Source: Argyresthia goedartella (Eukaryota > Arthropoda > Insecta > Lepidoptera > Argyresthiidae). From it: a DNA stretch of 64,000 nucleotides. The stretch lies in NCBI GenBank assembly GCA_949825045.1, contig OX463818.1:29404906-29468905 (forward strand). The letters are read 5' to 3'. The translations under genes and the position numbers were made by a program. Below, piece after piece: positions 22,383 through 34,437 of this stretch. The first letter of the stretch is position 1, and every line of letters begins with the position of its first letter. The notes under the pieces are model-generated. The model made no database searches and was not told where the DNA came from. It worked only from the letters and a program-made list of their open reading frames with translations.

Positions 22383-23605
22383 TGGGACATTGCGAGATTA
22401 CAAAGCGAAGATGAGCGGTTAAATCGAATTAGCGGTTGTATCAGACGAAGGGTGGTAGATACGGAAACGAGAGGGTTTGATAATTACAAGCTAGTAGGTG
22501 ATACGTTATATTTTCACGTGCGGAAGCGGAACGTACGGTTGCTAGTAATTACGGATTCACTACAGGAGGAACTAATATTACACATACATGAAGAAATAGG
22601 TCACTACGGCAGATATAAAATATTAGCACTGATGAAGGACAGATATTTCTTTCTTCATATGAGTAAGGTGATTAGCACGGTGATAAGAAGTTGTGACATA
22701 TGTCAAAAGGTCAAACAAAGTACTAACAATACCGTTGGTCCTTGTACACCGGTGTTGGCGGAAAGGTTGGGTGAGAAAGTTTTCTCGGACCTTTATGGGC
22801 CATTGCCCGTAGGTAAATTCGGATATCAACATATATATGTGATTCAAGACGTGTACAGTAAGGTAATAAAATTGTATCCAATGCGGAAAGCGACAGGTAG
22901 GAGCGTGCTCGCTTGTACAAAGAGATTTCATAGGGAAATACCTATCGAAACTATAATTACGGACTCAGGACCACAGTTCATATCGAAAGTTTGGGAATTT
23001 GATCTCTAGGGATTCGGGTCACTCATACGTCGGTGTATTGTCCAAATTCTAATAGCGTAGAAAGAGTGAATCGCGAGCTAGGTCGACTAATTAGAACTTA
23101 TTGCGGCGAAAGTAATCGAAGTTGGGTCGACGTGTTACCGGACATTGAAAATTGCTACAATAATATCGAACACACAAGCACCGGTTTTGCTCCTAATGAG
23201 TTGGCGTTTGGTAGGCGGGAACCGTTAACTATTGACAAGGAATAAGTCGATGAATGGTTATTAGGTCATAGTGTGCGAGATACGGAACAGGTGCGGAATG
23301 TAGCGATAGAGAACTCTAAAAATGCTAGTGAACGACGTAAGCGACAGGCAGATAAACGGCGTAAGTAAGAAGTCTATCGTATAGGTGATTATGTGAAAAT
23401 TAAGACTTTTGTGCGTTCAAATAAAGAACATAAAATCATGCGGAAATTTTCATTGTTGTATAAAGGGCCTTATGTTATTTCGGCAGTGGTATATCCGAAC
23501 TGTTATACTTTAGTAGATCCGGTTTCAAATGAAATATTGGGTAACTACAATACAATAAATATAGCCAGGTATTATGTGAGGACGAATAAGGGCGTAGACA
23601 AATAA
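22383..23605 (+). pseudogene. Gypsy pol: integrase
   Basis: An N-terminal zinc-binding H-H-C-C lies in HIHEEIGHYGR and SCDICQKVK. The catalytic core has FSDLYGP, ITDSGPQF and, after a frameshift at about 23.0 kb, NSVERVNREL carrying the catalytic E. Two further stops (23243-23245 and about 23366) separate the core from the C-terminal GPY/F-like module (LLYKGPYVISAVV, 23393-23605). Integrase after RNase H identifies the Ty3/Gypsy group. Confidence 0.82.
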
Positions 23606-24329
23606 GATAGTGTATAAAATTTATATAAGTAAGCTTTAGGCTGTAAATTTGAGTAATTACCTTGTAGATTTAAGGATCTTGCATGGTTTAGAAAGGAAGG
23701 AAGAAAAAAATTAATAAAAAAAATGGAAAAAAAAAGTATATATATATCAAATATTTTTATTTATTCAAAGAAAAGAAACAGAAAACGTTTACAATATTTG
23801 AGGCCCTTAGCTAAAATGTGACACATGATAATTGAGTCATCTGAGCCTGAGCTAGGTGTAAACCTGTATTTCAGACTACAGTGCTCTTCACGTTACACGG
23901 ACACTTTTTTATACAAAAATTACTGACTAATACTGACTAAAGACAAAGTTATAAAAATATGAAAAAATGGGTGTGTGGGTGAGTGGGTGAGCCTCTCTGT
24001 GTGTAGTATGAGTATGAGTGAGTGTGTGTGAGAGGGTGTGTGAGGTAATAAAAATAATAATAAAACAACGTTACTATGTCAATATAGTGTACAAGTCAGA
24101 TTAATATAAAGTATGCGTTATATTTTTTTTTTAGCAGATGAATTGATGAACTGCCTTGTGCACCTTTATGAAGGTAGCTAGGTAGTTATGATCAGTAGGT
24201 CCTCCGTTTTGTCATAATTAAGTAATATAGTAATACGAATTAGGATAAGTTGCGGGTGTGCGAGGTTGTATAGTTAGGTAGATAGATAAATGAGATAAGA
24301 CAGGAGAGAGCTCAATCGAGTTGTGTAAA
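23606..24329. other. Non-coding 3' part of the Gypsy element
   Basis: No env-like ORF. It contains a GT-rich stretch at about 23960-24045 and an antisense-looking LINE tail near 23750 (poly-T side with TTTATTTATT). Nothing else is recognised. Confidence 0.45.
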
Positions 24330-24606
24330 TATTAATAATAATAATAATAATAATACTTTGGACGCAATTTACACACATTGATCTAGCCCCAAACTAGGAT
24401 TCCCTGTATCTTGGGTACTAGACAACGACACACATACTTATATAGATAAATATTATACTTAGATAGATAAACAACCATGACTAGGGTACAAACATCCATG
24501 CTCATCAAACAAATATCTGCCCCCACCGGGACTCGAACCCGGGACCCTTGATTTCGTAGGCAGCGTCACTGCCGACTCGGCCATTCGGGTCGTCGGTCTG
24601 TGTACA
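24330..24606 (-). mobile_element. tRNA-derived SINE with (ATT)n tail, minus strand
   Basis: On the minus strand a tRNA-like head at about 24600-24515 carries an A-box-like TGGCCGAGTCGG and a perfect B-box GGTTCGAGTCC. About 170 bp of body and an (ATT)n tail at 24332-24353 follow. The body's end contains 'atacagggaatcctagttt', shared with the LINE 3' end at 10.2 kb. It lies inside the Gypsy element, downstream of integrase. Target duplications were not resolved. Confidence 0.75.
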
Positions 24607-24697
24607 TGATTTGAGATGTTCGTGCATATAGAGTAGATATGGACAAAGCATGGGTTAGCATTGTGGTAATGAGATCCTTGCGCCATATCTCAAGGTC

Positions 24698-24708
24698 TGG
24701 GAGGGGGC
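24698..24708 (+). other. Polypurine tract
   Basis: GGGAGGGGGC immediately before the 3' LTR at 24709. This is the normal plus-strand primer position of an LTR element. Confidence 0.7.
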
Positions 24709-25389
24709 TGTAATGGAACATCGCTTAACGAATGCAATCAGTGTACAGTGAGAATCGGAATTAGCTGTGTCAGTTTCTTTAACGCTTGTGTTATTTGAGT
24801 GATTCGAAGTAAGTTGACAAAAGTGGCCATAGCACGTGGTTGGTTCGGAGAAGCTAGGATAGGTCAGGTTTTTTTGTCGCATTCCTGCGAAATGTGTAGG
24901 GATCACAGCCAATTTGGTGCGCGCTGAATAAATTATGAATAACTAATATAGTTCCATTATTATGGAAGGTTATTATGGAACGATACGGAGAAAGCTATTA
25001 TGTTGACTGCAAATATACAATTGCGTTTGTTTGGTACGAAGTGGTGAGTTTGACATCACGAGTTTGAATATCATTCTAGTGATCTTTGTCTAAGACGCCA
25101 GCGGTCGGGAAAGCTTAATTAATCGCAACAGCTTTTATGGTCAGCGATCAACATATTTTGTGTATCGGAAATACCAAATGACTTGAGTGATAACCGACGG
25201 TTGATCATAGTAAATATGCATACACAAAATTGTAGAACGGCGGGCCTGCTTGGCATGTTTGATTGAAATTAGACCCTGTGTAGTTAGGGATAAGAAGCTT
25301 TCGCTTGGGCAGCGTGTGTTCCGCAAAGGACGCCATTTTTTTTCAGACATGTGGGGTCTATAAATACGAGAGCGTGGGAGGGGGAGGAT

Positions 25390-27812
25390 GAAGATCGTCC
25401 ACCAGCTCGTCGACGCCCAGGAGTATTCATCCCTGTATGCTTTGGGCGTCGACCTCCAAGTCGCCGGCGAGGTGCTGCGACTCTACGCCGCCTACAAGCA
25501 CCCCAGTACACCAATCCGCACCGCCGAGCTACGGGGGCTGCTACAGTCGCCGCACCCGACACTTGTCGCCGGCGATCTCAACGCCAAGCACACCGCCTGG
25601 AACTCCACCAGGGTGTGCCCAGCTGGACGCGCCATCCATGCCGACTCCGTGAGCCACAACTACGACGTCATCGGTCCCGACGAGCCCACCCACTTCGACA
25701 CGTGGGCCGGATGGGACATCATCGACGTCGTGGTCGTCAGAGGTCTCCGGACACCGCCGAGCCAGGAGGTTCTCCCAGACCTCCCTTCGGACCACAGGCC
25801 TGTTCTTCTCGTCCTGGCGGATCTGCCCACCCGGGTATCTCCGCCAGCATCACGTCGCCGCTACCAGTGGGGCGCCTTCACCGCCGCCCTAGACCAACCT
25901 TCCACCAGTTGCCCCGTCAACCAGCCGGAAGACGTTGACCGCCTGGCATCGCTGCTAACTACCCAGATCCGAGACGCGCTCGACCTATCATCGCACACCG
26001 TAGCTCGCGGGGGGAAGCCCAATCCTCTTCCTGCTGAGCTACGCGCACTCATCTGCGATAAGTGCGCTCTCCGGAAGCAGTGGCAGCAAACCCGCTGCCC
26101 CACGATGAAGACCAGGCTCAACGCCATGACGGCAGAGCTGAAGCGCCAACTTGATCTCCACGCTGAAGAATCTTGGGAACGCCACGTCGAGTCCATAGGC
26201 GACCACGTCCCCTCCGTGCATCACCTGTGCCGGGTTTTGTCGACCACTCCTGCTCCTGTTCGACCAATCCTGGGCAGCGACGGCCTACCAAGATTCCGAG
26301 CCCAAGACCGGGCGGAGATATTCGTCGAATGCCTCAAAAAGCAATTCAAGCCGAACCCAACGGATGATGTGGAGCACGTCGCAACAGTCGAGAGACACCT
26401 GCGAGAGTACTTCGCCACGCCGATAGCTCCCGAAGAGGACCCCATCGTCGTCACGCCCGGCCAGATTGTGCGTGCATTCCGACGTACCAAGCCCAGGAAA
26501 GCCCCGGGCGCAGACCGAATACCTAACACGGCGATGTTACATTTGCCGCCACGCACTGTGGCGGCCGTTGCGCGCCTGTTTAACGGTATCTTGCGCACGG
26601 GTCACTTTCCAACTCAATGGAAGGAGGGCTTGGTTATCATGTTGCCCAAGCCGGGCAAGGACACCAAGCTGCCTGAGAGCTATCGGCCGATCACCCTACT
26701 GAGCACCATCTCAAAGGTGTTTGAGAAGCTCCTGTTATCGAAGTTACTGCCCCACATCCAGCCGCGCCCGGAACAGTTCGGCTTCAGGCCCGAGCATTCT
26801 ATGACGCTTCAGCTCACCAGAGTACTGAATGACATGACGGTTTGTTTGAACAAAAAAGAATACACTGTCGCAGTACTTCTGGATATGGAGAAGGCGTTCG
26901 ACAGAGTATGGCACAAGGGGTTGCTGTACAAGCTGTCGACGTCCCCTGCCCCAAAGAAGAACGGTCAAGACAATCGCCTCTTTCCTGAAGAATCGACGCT
27001 TCCGAGTGATGGTGGAAGACGCCGTCTCCGAGGAACATCCCGTCGTAGCCGGCGTCCCCCAGGGCTCCTGCCTGTCTCCCGCCTGCTACACCCGATACAC
27101 GGACGACATCCCCGTCGGGCCGGGTGCCCAGCTGGCACTCTTCGCAGACAACGCAGCCTACTACGCGTCGTCGTTCCAGGCTCCGCACGCTGCCATCAAA
27201 CTGCAGCGCACCCTGGACATCTTGCCCGACTGGCTCGCCAAGTGGCGACTGTCCGTCAATGTTGGGAAAACGCAGGCGCCCATCACAGGCCAGAGTCTCC
27301 TTCCACCATCGCTCCAGCTCCAGGGACAGCACATCGAGTGGTCTTCGTAGGTGAAGTACCTGGGAGTGACTATTGATCGCCGGCTCACCATGAAGCAGCA
27401 CGTTGACAACGTCGTCAGCCAGGTCAAGGTGGCACGCGCCAAGCTGCGTCCACTTTTCGACTCCAGCCTCCCTCTGAGGGCGAAGCTCGGGATCTACAAG
27501 ACCTACGTGAGATCCCGCCTCACCTACGCGGCTCCGGCATGGTACGCCCTGTGCTCGGAGACAAACAAACGGAGATTCCGAGCCCAAGAGAACCTCTCTC
27601 TGCGTACCATCGTCGGCGCCCCCCGCTACGTGAGGAACGCGACAATCCGGAGGGACCTAAGATGGGAAACCGTGGACCAGTTTGTCCAGAGGCTGGCGAA
27701 GGGCATGTTCGCGCGTGCGGATGCTTCACATCTTCCGCATATCGCCGAACTGGCGCCGCACCACGCGCGCCCGCCCGACCGCCGCTGCCTGCCACGCGAC
27801 CTGGTTGCCTAG
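25390..27812 (+). pseudogene. Jockey-like LINE ORF2: endonuclease (partial) and reverse transcriptase
   Basis: The frame to about 26940 gives the endonuclease from its middle (TLVAGDLNAKH, LPSDHRPV) and the first RT half (YRPITLLSTISKVFEKLL, QFGFRPEHS, LDMEKAFDRVWH). A frameshift near 26.95 kb leads to GVPQGSCLSP and FADNAAY. There the usual FADD is FADN, so a catalytic aspartate is lost. A TAG at 27348-27350 precedes YLGVTIDRRLTMKQHV and the C-terminal domain, which ends LPRDLVA-stop at 27812. N-terminal truncation, one shift, one stop and the D-to-N change make it inactive. Confidence 0.85.
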
Positions 27813-27984
27813 CCGGCGATCACCCACTGCATACCAGCGCCACATCAAGACCACCGCCCGCAGGGGCCATCCGATGACATGTCCACAGGAGTGGACAGAG
27901 GCGATTCTTCGGGAAGAGGTCCGTCAACCTGACCCCGACTCCCCACGCCCCAGAAAGGGTGCGTGAGAAGATTATGAAGAAGAA
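25390..27984 (+). mobile_element. 5'-truncated Jockey-like LINE inserted in the 3' LTR
   Basis: 2595 bp of GC-rich sequence is flanked by the direct 8-mer GGGAGGAT (25382-25389 and 27985-27992). It begins inside an endonuclease domain and ends in a short 3' UTR with a GAAGAAGAA-type tail. GC content and codon use differ sharply from the LTR. The same 8-bp duplication flanks an unrelated insertion in the other LTR. Confidence 0.85.
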
Positions 27985-29519
27985 GGGAGGATTCAGTCTC
28001 TGCGTCAAACTACTTTAACATACGTCTTTCGGGAATTATATACAGTTCGGGCTGCCATTTTACGCGTCTGGAACTGGAAGAGTTGTGATTGCGTGTTACA
28101 GTGGATTTTCGTGAGTGTCTGAAGCGCCGACATATACCTCGGTTCCTATCCTTTAAATCAACCTACCCCAAATTCCAAAACTATCCTTGGGTCGTTAGAT
28201 AAGAACTTGTAGGTAATTGATCTGAGTCTGAGTCTGGGCTTGGAGCGACCCTAATTTCCTTTTCCTTCACCATAGGGTTCCTAGATTGGCTCTTAGGATA
28301 TTCGCGGGCTAATCCTCTCCTCATTCCTTTCGTGTAGCGAGTTTTGAAATTCCCACACACACAGTCATTAAACACACAAACACATTCAAATCATACTCAA
28401 CCATTTTCGAGTGGTGTCGATGATGGACGTGGTATAACACTAGGATTTTAGACTAGGCTAGACAGGAGTTTAGTTGCGGCTAAACCTAGGTTGTCAGGGC
28501 ATAGGGAGACTGTTTGATCGTTGAGGTTCCGCGGATGGAAATAACAAATTCAGAACAAAGTATAAACGTTGTCCACTCAGATAACCTATCACGTTGTTAT
28601 TTTTTGACATTTGAGTATTGTCGGGGACGCGCAAAGAGATCAAATTATAGTCTAAAGTTCATTGTTTAGGAACGGGTAGATTGGTTTGCTTTGCCTTGGA
28701 TCGGTTTGGATTCAAGTTGCATCTTTAAATTAAATGTAAATTTCTCTGGAGATCTAACGTGTAGGCTGCGTCTAGTATTTATTGCTGGGCCCAGTCGAGG
28801 AAGTGCTGAGGTTAGCTAGATGCATACATCGGTATTTCCCGAAGTATGTACCTCGCTGTGGAGTGAGTTAGATCTCCAAAAGCGCTAATGAAAACGTTTC
28901 GATAACATCCAGCTCAAATTGCGCAGAGTTGAAGGTTTCAAAACGTTACGGACATTTTGAGGAAACCGCTAGTTCAAACCCATTTCAGAAAATCAAATCG
29001 TAATTGTGTAAACCCGGTCTATTTGGATCGTTATTGCAGTGAACTAATTATATAATTAGAACCACCACAAGCGAGCACATGAAATATCATTGAGTATTCA
29101 CGTCGTAACACTACGACGGATGTCTATACGATATCCAAAACAAATATTATAAATTGTGGTCGACCACACGAAAAGAAGTTTCATGCGCCCATATATACAA
29201 AAAAATAAATGGTACCATCATACAAAATACAACAAAGATCGATCTGGCGCAATACACCGCTAACTGATGCGAAATACCGGCTTGCGGGCATACATGCTTT
29301 CTCTGTCTAACTTGAAACTCTAACTTCCTGAACCAATCTTCCGTTCGACTAAATTGTACGCCTAACGAACTTCTCAACGAACAAGAAATTCAGACTTATC
29401 ATTCTTAACTTACAAATTTTACAGCTGAATCGGGACATCTCTTTTTGGGGTAGATAGAATAGACGATCATAGCTTCTGATAGCGGTGGCTCGACCTTAGC
29501 CTTTATGCCGTTACATGTC

Positions 29520-29606
29520 AAAGTCAAGGCTGCTCCCCGCAAAGTATAAGAGCAGCACAAGAAAGCAGGCCAGCTCCCTCTGAGGGCGATGCTCGGGATC
29601 TACACA
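29520..29606 (+). pseudogene. Small Jockey-like LINE fragment
   Basis: The stretch around 29574-29602 nearly repeats 27469-27498 of the Jockey-like LINE (LPLRA-LGIY in both). Upstream residues align loosely with the same protein and contain a stop. It abuts the Gypsy 3' target duplication. Confidence 0.5.
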
Positions 29607-29639
29607 TCTATAGAGAGGCGAGATAAAACAATATGCAAT

Positions 29640-30345
29640 AGTAGGTACTACCATTCGCCTACTGGTAACCCTAAGTTTTCCAACGTCTTGTTAACCGAAA
29701 ATACAGGATTCAACACTTCTGTCTGTATAGCACCAATCCGAGTCATAATTGGAATAATGAACAGCCGTTTTAACTGGGCTGCAACCAACTAACGTTTGTT
29801 GTAGTAACGATTGACCAACAACGGTCGGGTTATACCGTAGTTAACCTCCGTAATGGCCATGTGTGAAACCAACCCTTAGCCTTCCCGATTAAAGCTGACA
29901 CCATCTGAGCCACCTTATAGGCTTTGGGTAAATCCTCCTTTAAATGGAACAGGATGTAACAAATAAATTAATGAAGCTAGTCCATTCGCCCACAATACAA
30001 TCAAGTGGGGTACCTGAATTACCGGTAATCGAGATACGACTCTTTAATGAGGTGGTTCTTCTACTTCATCATTACAACCAGATTGGCGCTGTCTTCTTAA
30101 GTCATTAGTACGCTGCGCTATGCATACATCGGGAGACATCGGCTTAATTTTCCTGATTTGTCAGCCGGAGCCCTTTTATTCATCTCTGCGTGAGAACAGA
30201 GAGCTGCATCACAGGCTTCCTCAGCACGTAACAAATCAACGTCGTTCCTATCAACGCTTGTTATCAAAGAGTAGACGGACGTGACCCACCGCCTAAGCAC
30301 GCTTACTCCAGCTTGAAGTTCTAACAAGGACATGATGAACAAACC
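29640..30345 (-). pseudogene. Decayed BEL/Pao gag, minus strand
   Basis: Pieces on the minus strand line up with the BEL/Pao gag at 62.2-63.0 kb. 30345-30118 is an N-terminal open stretch. Then GEWTSFINLFVTSCS (near 29.97 kb) matches DEWPAFINLFDSLVH. LPKAYKVAQMVSALIGKAKG (near 29.92 kb) matches the LDNAYKLAQLLMALRG block. NKTLENLGLPVGEW (near 29.66 kb) matches NKALQNLGLPVDQW. Frames change repeatedly. Confidence 0.6.
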
Positions 30346-30426
30346 TACAATTTACAACCAATTTCATTTACAGAACCCTCCGATAAATGGTCCGTCCAAC
30401 GGAGCCCAAATTTGAACCCAAAACAA

Positions 30427-31377
30427 TGTGGGGTCCAAGAAACAAGTTTTAGTTTCCCTCATAGCTTAATAATTTTCGGAAAATATTTCTATCTCAACTT
30501 ATATCTTATTTACTAATCCCAATATATATATATAGAACACTGCCGTATGTATTCTAGTCAAATCAACACAAACTTGGTAAACCTACGTTCATAGTAGGTC
30601 CACAAATAAATTGATCTACAGTTTCTGTTGAACACTGTTCATAAGGTTTCCAAAGTTCACTTATGGTTGAACAATACTAAAATTTCACTCAAAATTCATA
30701 ACCTATAAGAACCCCACAATATCGCACTATCAGCTATGAGACCTATTTCTCATATACACAACTGCATTTTAAGGCAAATCAAAGTTCAAAGTTCAATGAA
30801 CTAATTATTGTAGGTACAGGAAATAAGCTCATTAAATCACTTAAAGGATCACTTTTAATGGCTTATTTTCTATCTTGTTAAATTATACATTTACAAGTAA
30901 CTACAACAACAACAAATACATCGTCAAGCCTAGTCAAACTACTGGCGGATTTAGAAATAATTTTACCTGTCTACCGAACGTGTTTCTGTTCTCCGATGCG
31001 ATGGGGCCAGACGTGTCTGGCAAACTTTTTGCTTCACCACTCCATGTCAATCTTGAGGTGACCATCAGGTCAAGTGTTTGTTCTATCCTTATACTAACTA
31101 TGCGTGGCTGGTTCCCCGCGAAATACACAAAATCACGTCACTATCCACGACTCAACATCCCGGGGGCTCTGAGGCATTCAATAAACGAGGAGTGGAAACC
31201 TTCTTGCTAGTCCAAAAATATTGTTCAATATCTTCGGCTGACTCGCGGTGCTGAACTCAGCAAGCAAAACTCGCTGTTGGAACACTGCTTTGGGTCCAAA
31301 CTTTCGCTCAATTCGAAGAAAATTTAAAAAACATCGCGTCTACCGCGCGGCCATATTCACCTGTTTTTGAGGTTACA
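30427..31377 (-). repeat. Possible BEL/Pao LTR, minus strand
   Basis: Upstream of the decayed gag on the minus strand, the sequence starting TGTAACC (31377) and ending CCCCACA (30427) would form a 0.95-kb LTR with TG...CA ends. A TGGGTTC-type primer site lies a few bases beyond. No second copy is in the window, so this is a guess from position. Confidence 0.3.
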
Positions 31378-31379
31378 TA

Positions 31380-31839
31380 TTTTTATTCATCTGTCTGTCA
31401 AAAGACAAGTGGCATTTTCAATCTTTCACAGACCAAAAAGTAGGGTGCGTTCCGATTTGCACTTATCGAGACGAAACCGCAAATAAGCCCGTTTCGATCT
31501 AAACAATAACAATCGTATAAACATTTCAGTCGTAAAATGGTTTTTGAAGGACCATTTTGGTGTATTAAAATATTATTCAACTCATTGGTCTGCCGTACCT
31601 ATAAAATAACCTTTATTAGACGATTATACAGGCTGTTACAGGAACCTGTAATCATATTTTAAGCAGTTGCAAGGGACATCATTCTGAGCAACTTTCTCTA
31701 TACAATTGATTTGATTTAAGCAACTATGTTTTACTTCATGAGGAATGAAATATAAAGTTGTTATGATCAAATCCGTGTCATAATAAAAATATTTGAGAAT
31801 GATGTTCCTAACAATCACTTTTAAAATATGACCCATTCC
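31380..31839. other. Non-coding stretch
   Basis: No supportable feature. Short ORFs lack family motifs. Confidence 0.4.
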
Positions 31840-33480
31840 TTTCTGGTTCCCACACAGGGTATCCATCCTAGTGTAAGGCCAGAAGCAATGTATGTGCTTG
31901 TATGTAATTGTTTATATCATGTTACATCCTATATAGTGTATGATTCACCTCAATATTACATATGCTTGGGTGGCGCTATAGAGAGGTGCAAGAGATATCC
32001 AGCAGTGGGTAGAAGCATGCTGGCCTGATGATGAATTAAATTTACCTTTGTCATCCGTCGGACCATTTGAGTTTGGCAGGTTTGGCAAGTTCGTCAAATC
32101 TGCCGCCAATTTTTTTTTCATTTTTCCTTTTGGATCTAAAGGGATTAACAATTTCACTACATCTTTGGAGGCGACGTCATCTGAAGTAAAATGCATTTGA
32201 TTATTTTAACAGTAAGAAACAGTATCATACATTTAATAATACGTGCACACTAGGGAAATTTTTTAGCTATCCTGATTGAGTATGATTTTATTAGAGTGTA
32301 GCAGAAATATCTATATGAACGAGCGCGTAGCGCGACGAAGCGTCGTATTTTTGTGCGGCTGTCCTTAGTTTCTCCTTTTCAGGTCGCATTTCCCAACCAA
32401 TTCACGTGCAATTTTGTGAGCAAGCTCGATAATTATATTTATTTTTGTCAATTCGGAAATTTTGGTATAACAAAGTAATTGCTGCGGAAACTTTCATACT
32501 CCATGTACGTAACCATGTGCATTCATGAGTTTGTAAGTACATATGTGGTATTTAAAGAAAATGCAGTCGGGTTTGAATTTTATTATAGTTCCAATTGTTC
32601 ATCCGATAAACTTCAAGGGGTCGAAGGTGTAAGGGGGTGGAAAATTTCTATTATTCTATTACTCTCCATTCTGGTTCCCACACAGGTTATCCATCCTAGT
32701 GTTAGGCCAGAAGCAATGTATATGCCTGTATGTAATTGTTTATATCATATTACATCCTATATAGTGCTATTATGATTCACCTGTATGTGCCTGTATGTAA
32801 TTGTTTATATCATGTTACATCCTATATAGTGCTATTATGCTTTACCTCAATATTACGTATGCTTGGGTGGCGCTATAGAGAGGTGCAAGAGATATCCAGC
32901 AGTGGGTCGAAGCATGCTGGCCACATGATGAATTCAATTTACCTTTGTCATTCGTGCTTACCATTTGAGTTTGAAGCTGTCGACATTTTTGTTTTGTGTA
33001 CTCTGGATGGAAATATACGGAGTAGAAATTTCGCTTTATCTTCGGCGTCGACGTCATCTGAAGTAAAATGCATTTGATTATTTTTACAGTAAGAAACAGA
33101 ATCATACATTTAATAATACGTGCACTCTAGGGCAATCTATGTTAGCTATCCTGATTGAGCATGATTTTATTAGTAGAATGCGTAGCGCGACGAAGTTTCT
33201 CCGTTTCAGCTAGTGCAAAAATGCTTTCGTATTTAAGTGCGGTTGTCCTCAGGTTCTCCTCTTCAGGTCGCATTTCCCAACCGATTCACGTGCAATTTTG
33301 TTAGCAGGCTCGATAATTATACAAATTTTTGTCAAATCAGTTTTTGGACATTATCCAATATAGCATTAAAAAGTGATTCGTACGGCAACTTTCATACTTC
33401 ATGTACGTGACCAGGTGCATTCATAAGTTTGTAATTATGTGGTATTAAAAGAAAATGCAGTCGGGTTTTATTTTTTTTCA
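31840..33480. repeat. Tandem duplication of an about 830-bp non-coding unit
   Basis: Copy 1 (about 31840-32665) and copy 2 (about 32670-33480) share long blocks in the same order: 'ctggttcccacacagg', 'gcttgggtggcgctatagag', 'tttaataatacgtgca', 'gcgtagcgcgacgaag' and 'gaaaatgcagtcgggttt'. Inside copy 2, a 65-bp segment (32717-32840) is itself doubled. No protein is conserved between copies. The origin is unknown. Confidence 0.75.
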
Positions 33481-34437
33481 AAATATATATTGGTCGGAGG
33501 TGTAAGGGGGCGGATTTTTTTGAAAAACAACGCAAATTTCCTTTGTCGTTCATGAAGTTTAAAGCTCACACGGCCATTACAAGAACTATTAACAAAAAAC
33601 CGACAAGAACTATTAACAAAAGACCGAACCGATCAGACTAACTTTATTATTTCAATTAAATAAAAAGAGGTTCCATACTAATCGATAGACCGCTCAGTCC
33701 AAAATGTATGGAAGTGTTTAAAAAGATGCTCAGATCGAATTGGATTCATAGTGAAGGTTTTTCAGGATGACTCCACTAAAATACACCACACGCACCTTTT
33801 TGTTACAACCTGTTTATGCGAGTTTAGTCTTATCGTAAATAACCGGACATCCTCTAACTCTGTATTATTTGTTAATAGCCCGACTGTATAAGAAATATTT
33901 TAAACTTTATTGTTTTATTTTACAAGATTTTTTATAATAGGTCATGTGATAGATATTTCAATGAATGGCCTAACTTGGGGGATGGACTATAGAAAACGTA
34001 TGGTTCTAGATGCTTTTGCTGATTTTTCCTATGCATTATAAGTGTATTTAGAGACGAAATAGACAAACGGTAATGTTTTTATTTCCATTCGCTTATCTCC
34101 GCTGCGCTCCGGTTTTGCCTCTTCTAAGTTCGAACCTAACCTATAACCCATACAAATAAAATTGTATACTTCAATACAAACCCAGTGTTCCATTACTTTT
34201 TAACTTCAAACAATGTATTTTGAGTGATTTCGAAATAGCCATTGCGATGTAGAAACGACTGTCTATATTTCAATATTCAAAATTACATAAAAAATAAGAC
34301 TGCGTAGGGATCTTACTCAAAACAGAACTCGCTGTTAATAATGTTGTTATTATTTATTCGTGCAAATTATTTATAATAATTAATATTGTAATATTTGTAT
34401 AAGATAAATACAATCATTTTTTAAAGTTATCTTAGAA
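33481..34437. other. Non-coding stretch
   Basis: AT-rich. It contains two near-copies of 'acaagaactattaacaaaa' at about 33579-33625. An AATAAA (minus strand, near 34357) could be the polyadenylation signal of the gene at 34438-34819. Confidence 0.4.

Larger units (their letters stand above)
16468..29515 (+). mobile_element. Complete Gypsy/Ty3-type LTR retrotransposon with nested insertions
   Basis: Long terminal repeats at 16468-18866 and 24709-29515 both begin TGTAATGGAAC and end GCCGTTACA. The 4 bp TGTC lies immediately outside each end (16464-16467 and 29516-29519), a target duplication. Inside are a PBS, gag, protease, RT/RNase H, integrase and a polypurine tract in Gypsy order (integrase last). 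Gag and pol carry many stops and frameshifts. The two LTRs differ by scattered substitutions and small indels, so it is old. A SINE and two LINE insertions are nested in it. No env is seen. Confidence 0.88.
24709..29515 (+). repeat. 3' LTR, expanded by a 2.6-kb LINE insertion
   Basis: LTR sequence occupies 24709-25389 and 27985-29515. It matches the 5' LTR throughout, apart from different insertions at the same site and small differences, for example a missing 8-10 bp near 29070. Confidence 0.85.

Noticed and set aside
24515..24605. A tRNA gene on the minus strand
   Set aside because: A and B boxes are good, but the sequence runs into a SINE body with an (ATT)n tail and shows no clean acceptor stem, so it is the SINE head.
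25351..27966. Several long GC-rich ORFs on both strands, or bacterial contamination
   Set aside because: They are shadows of the GC-rich Jockey-like LINE, which has clear endonuclease/RT motifs and sits within LTR sequence on both sides.
30934..31210. ORFs on both strands near 31 kb
   Set aside because: No motifs; they fall in a region better read as decayed LTR or leader of a BEL/Pao element.
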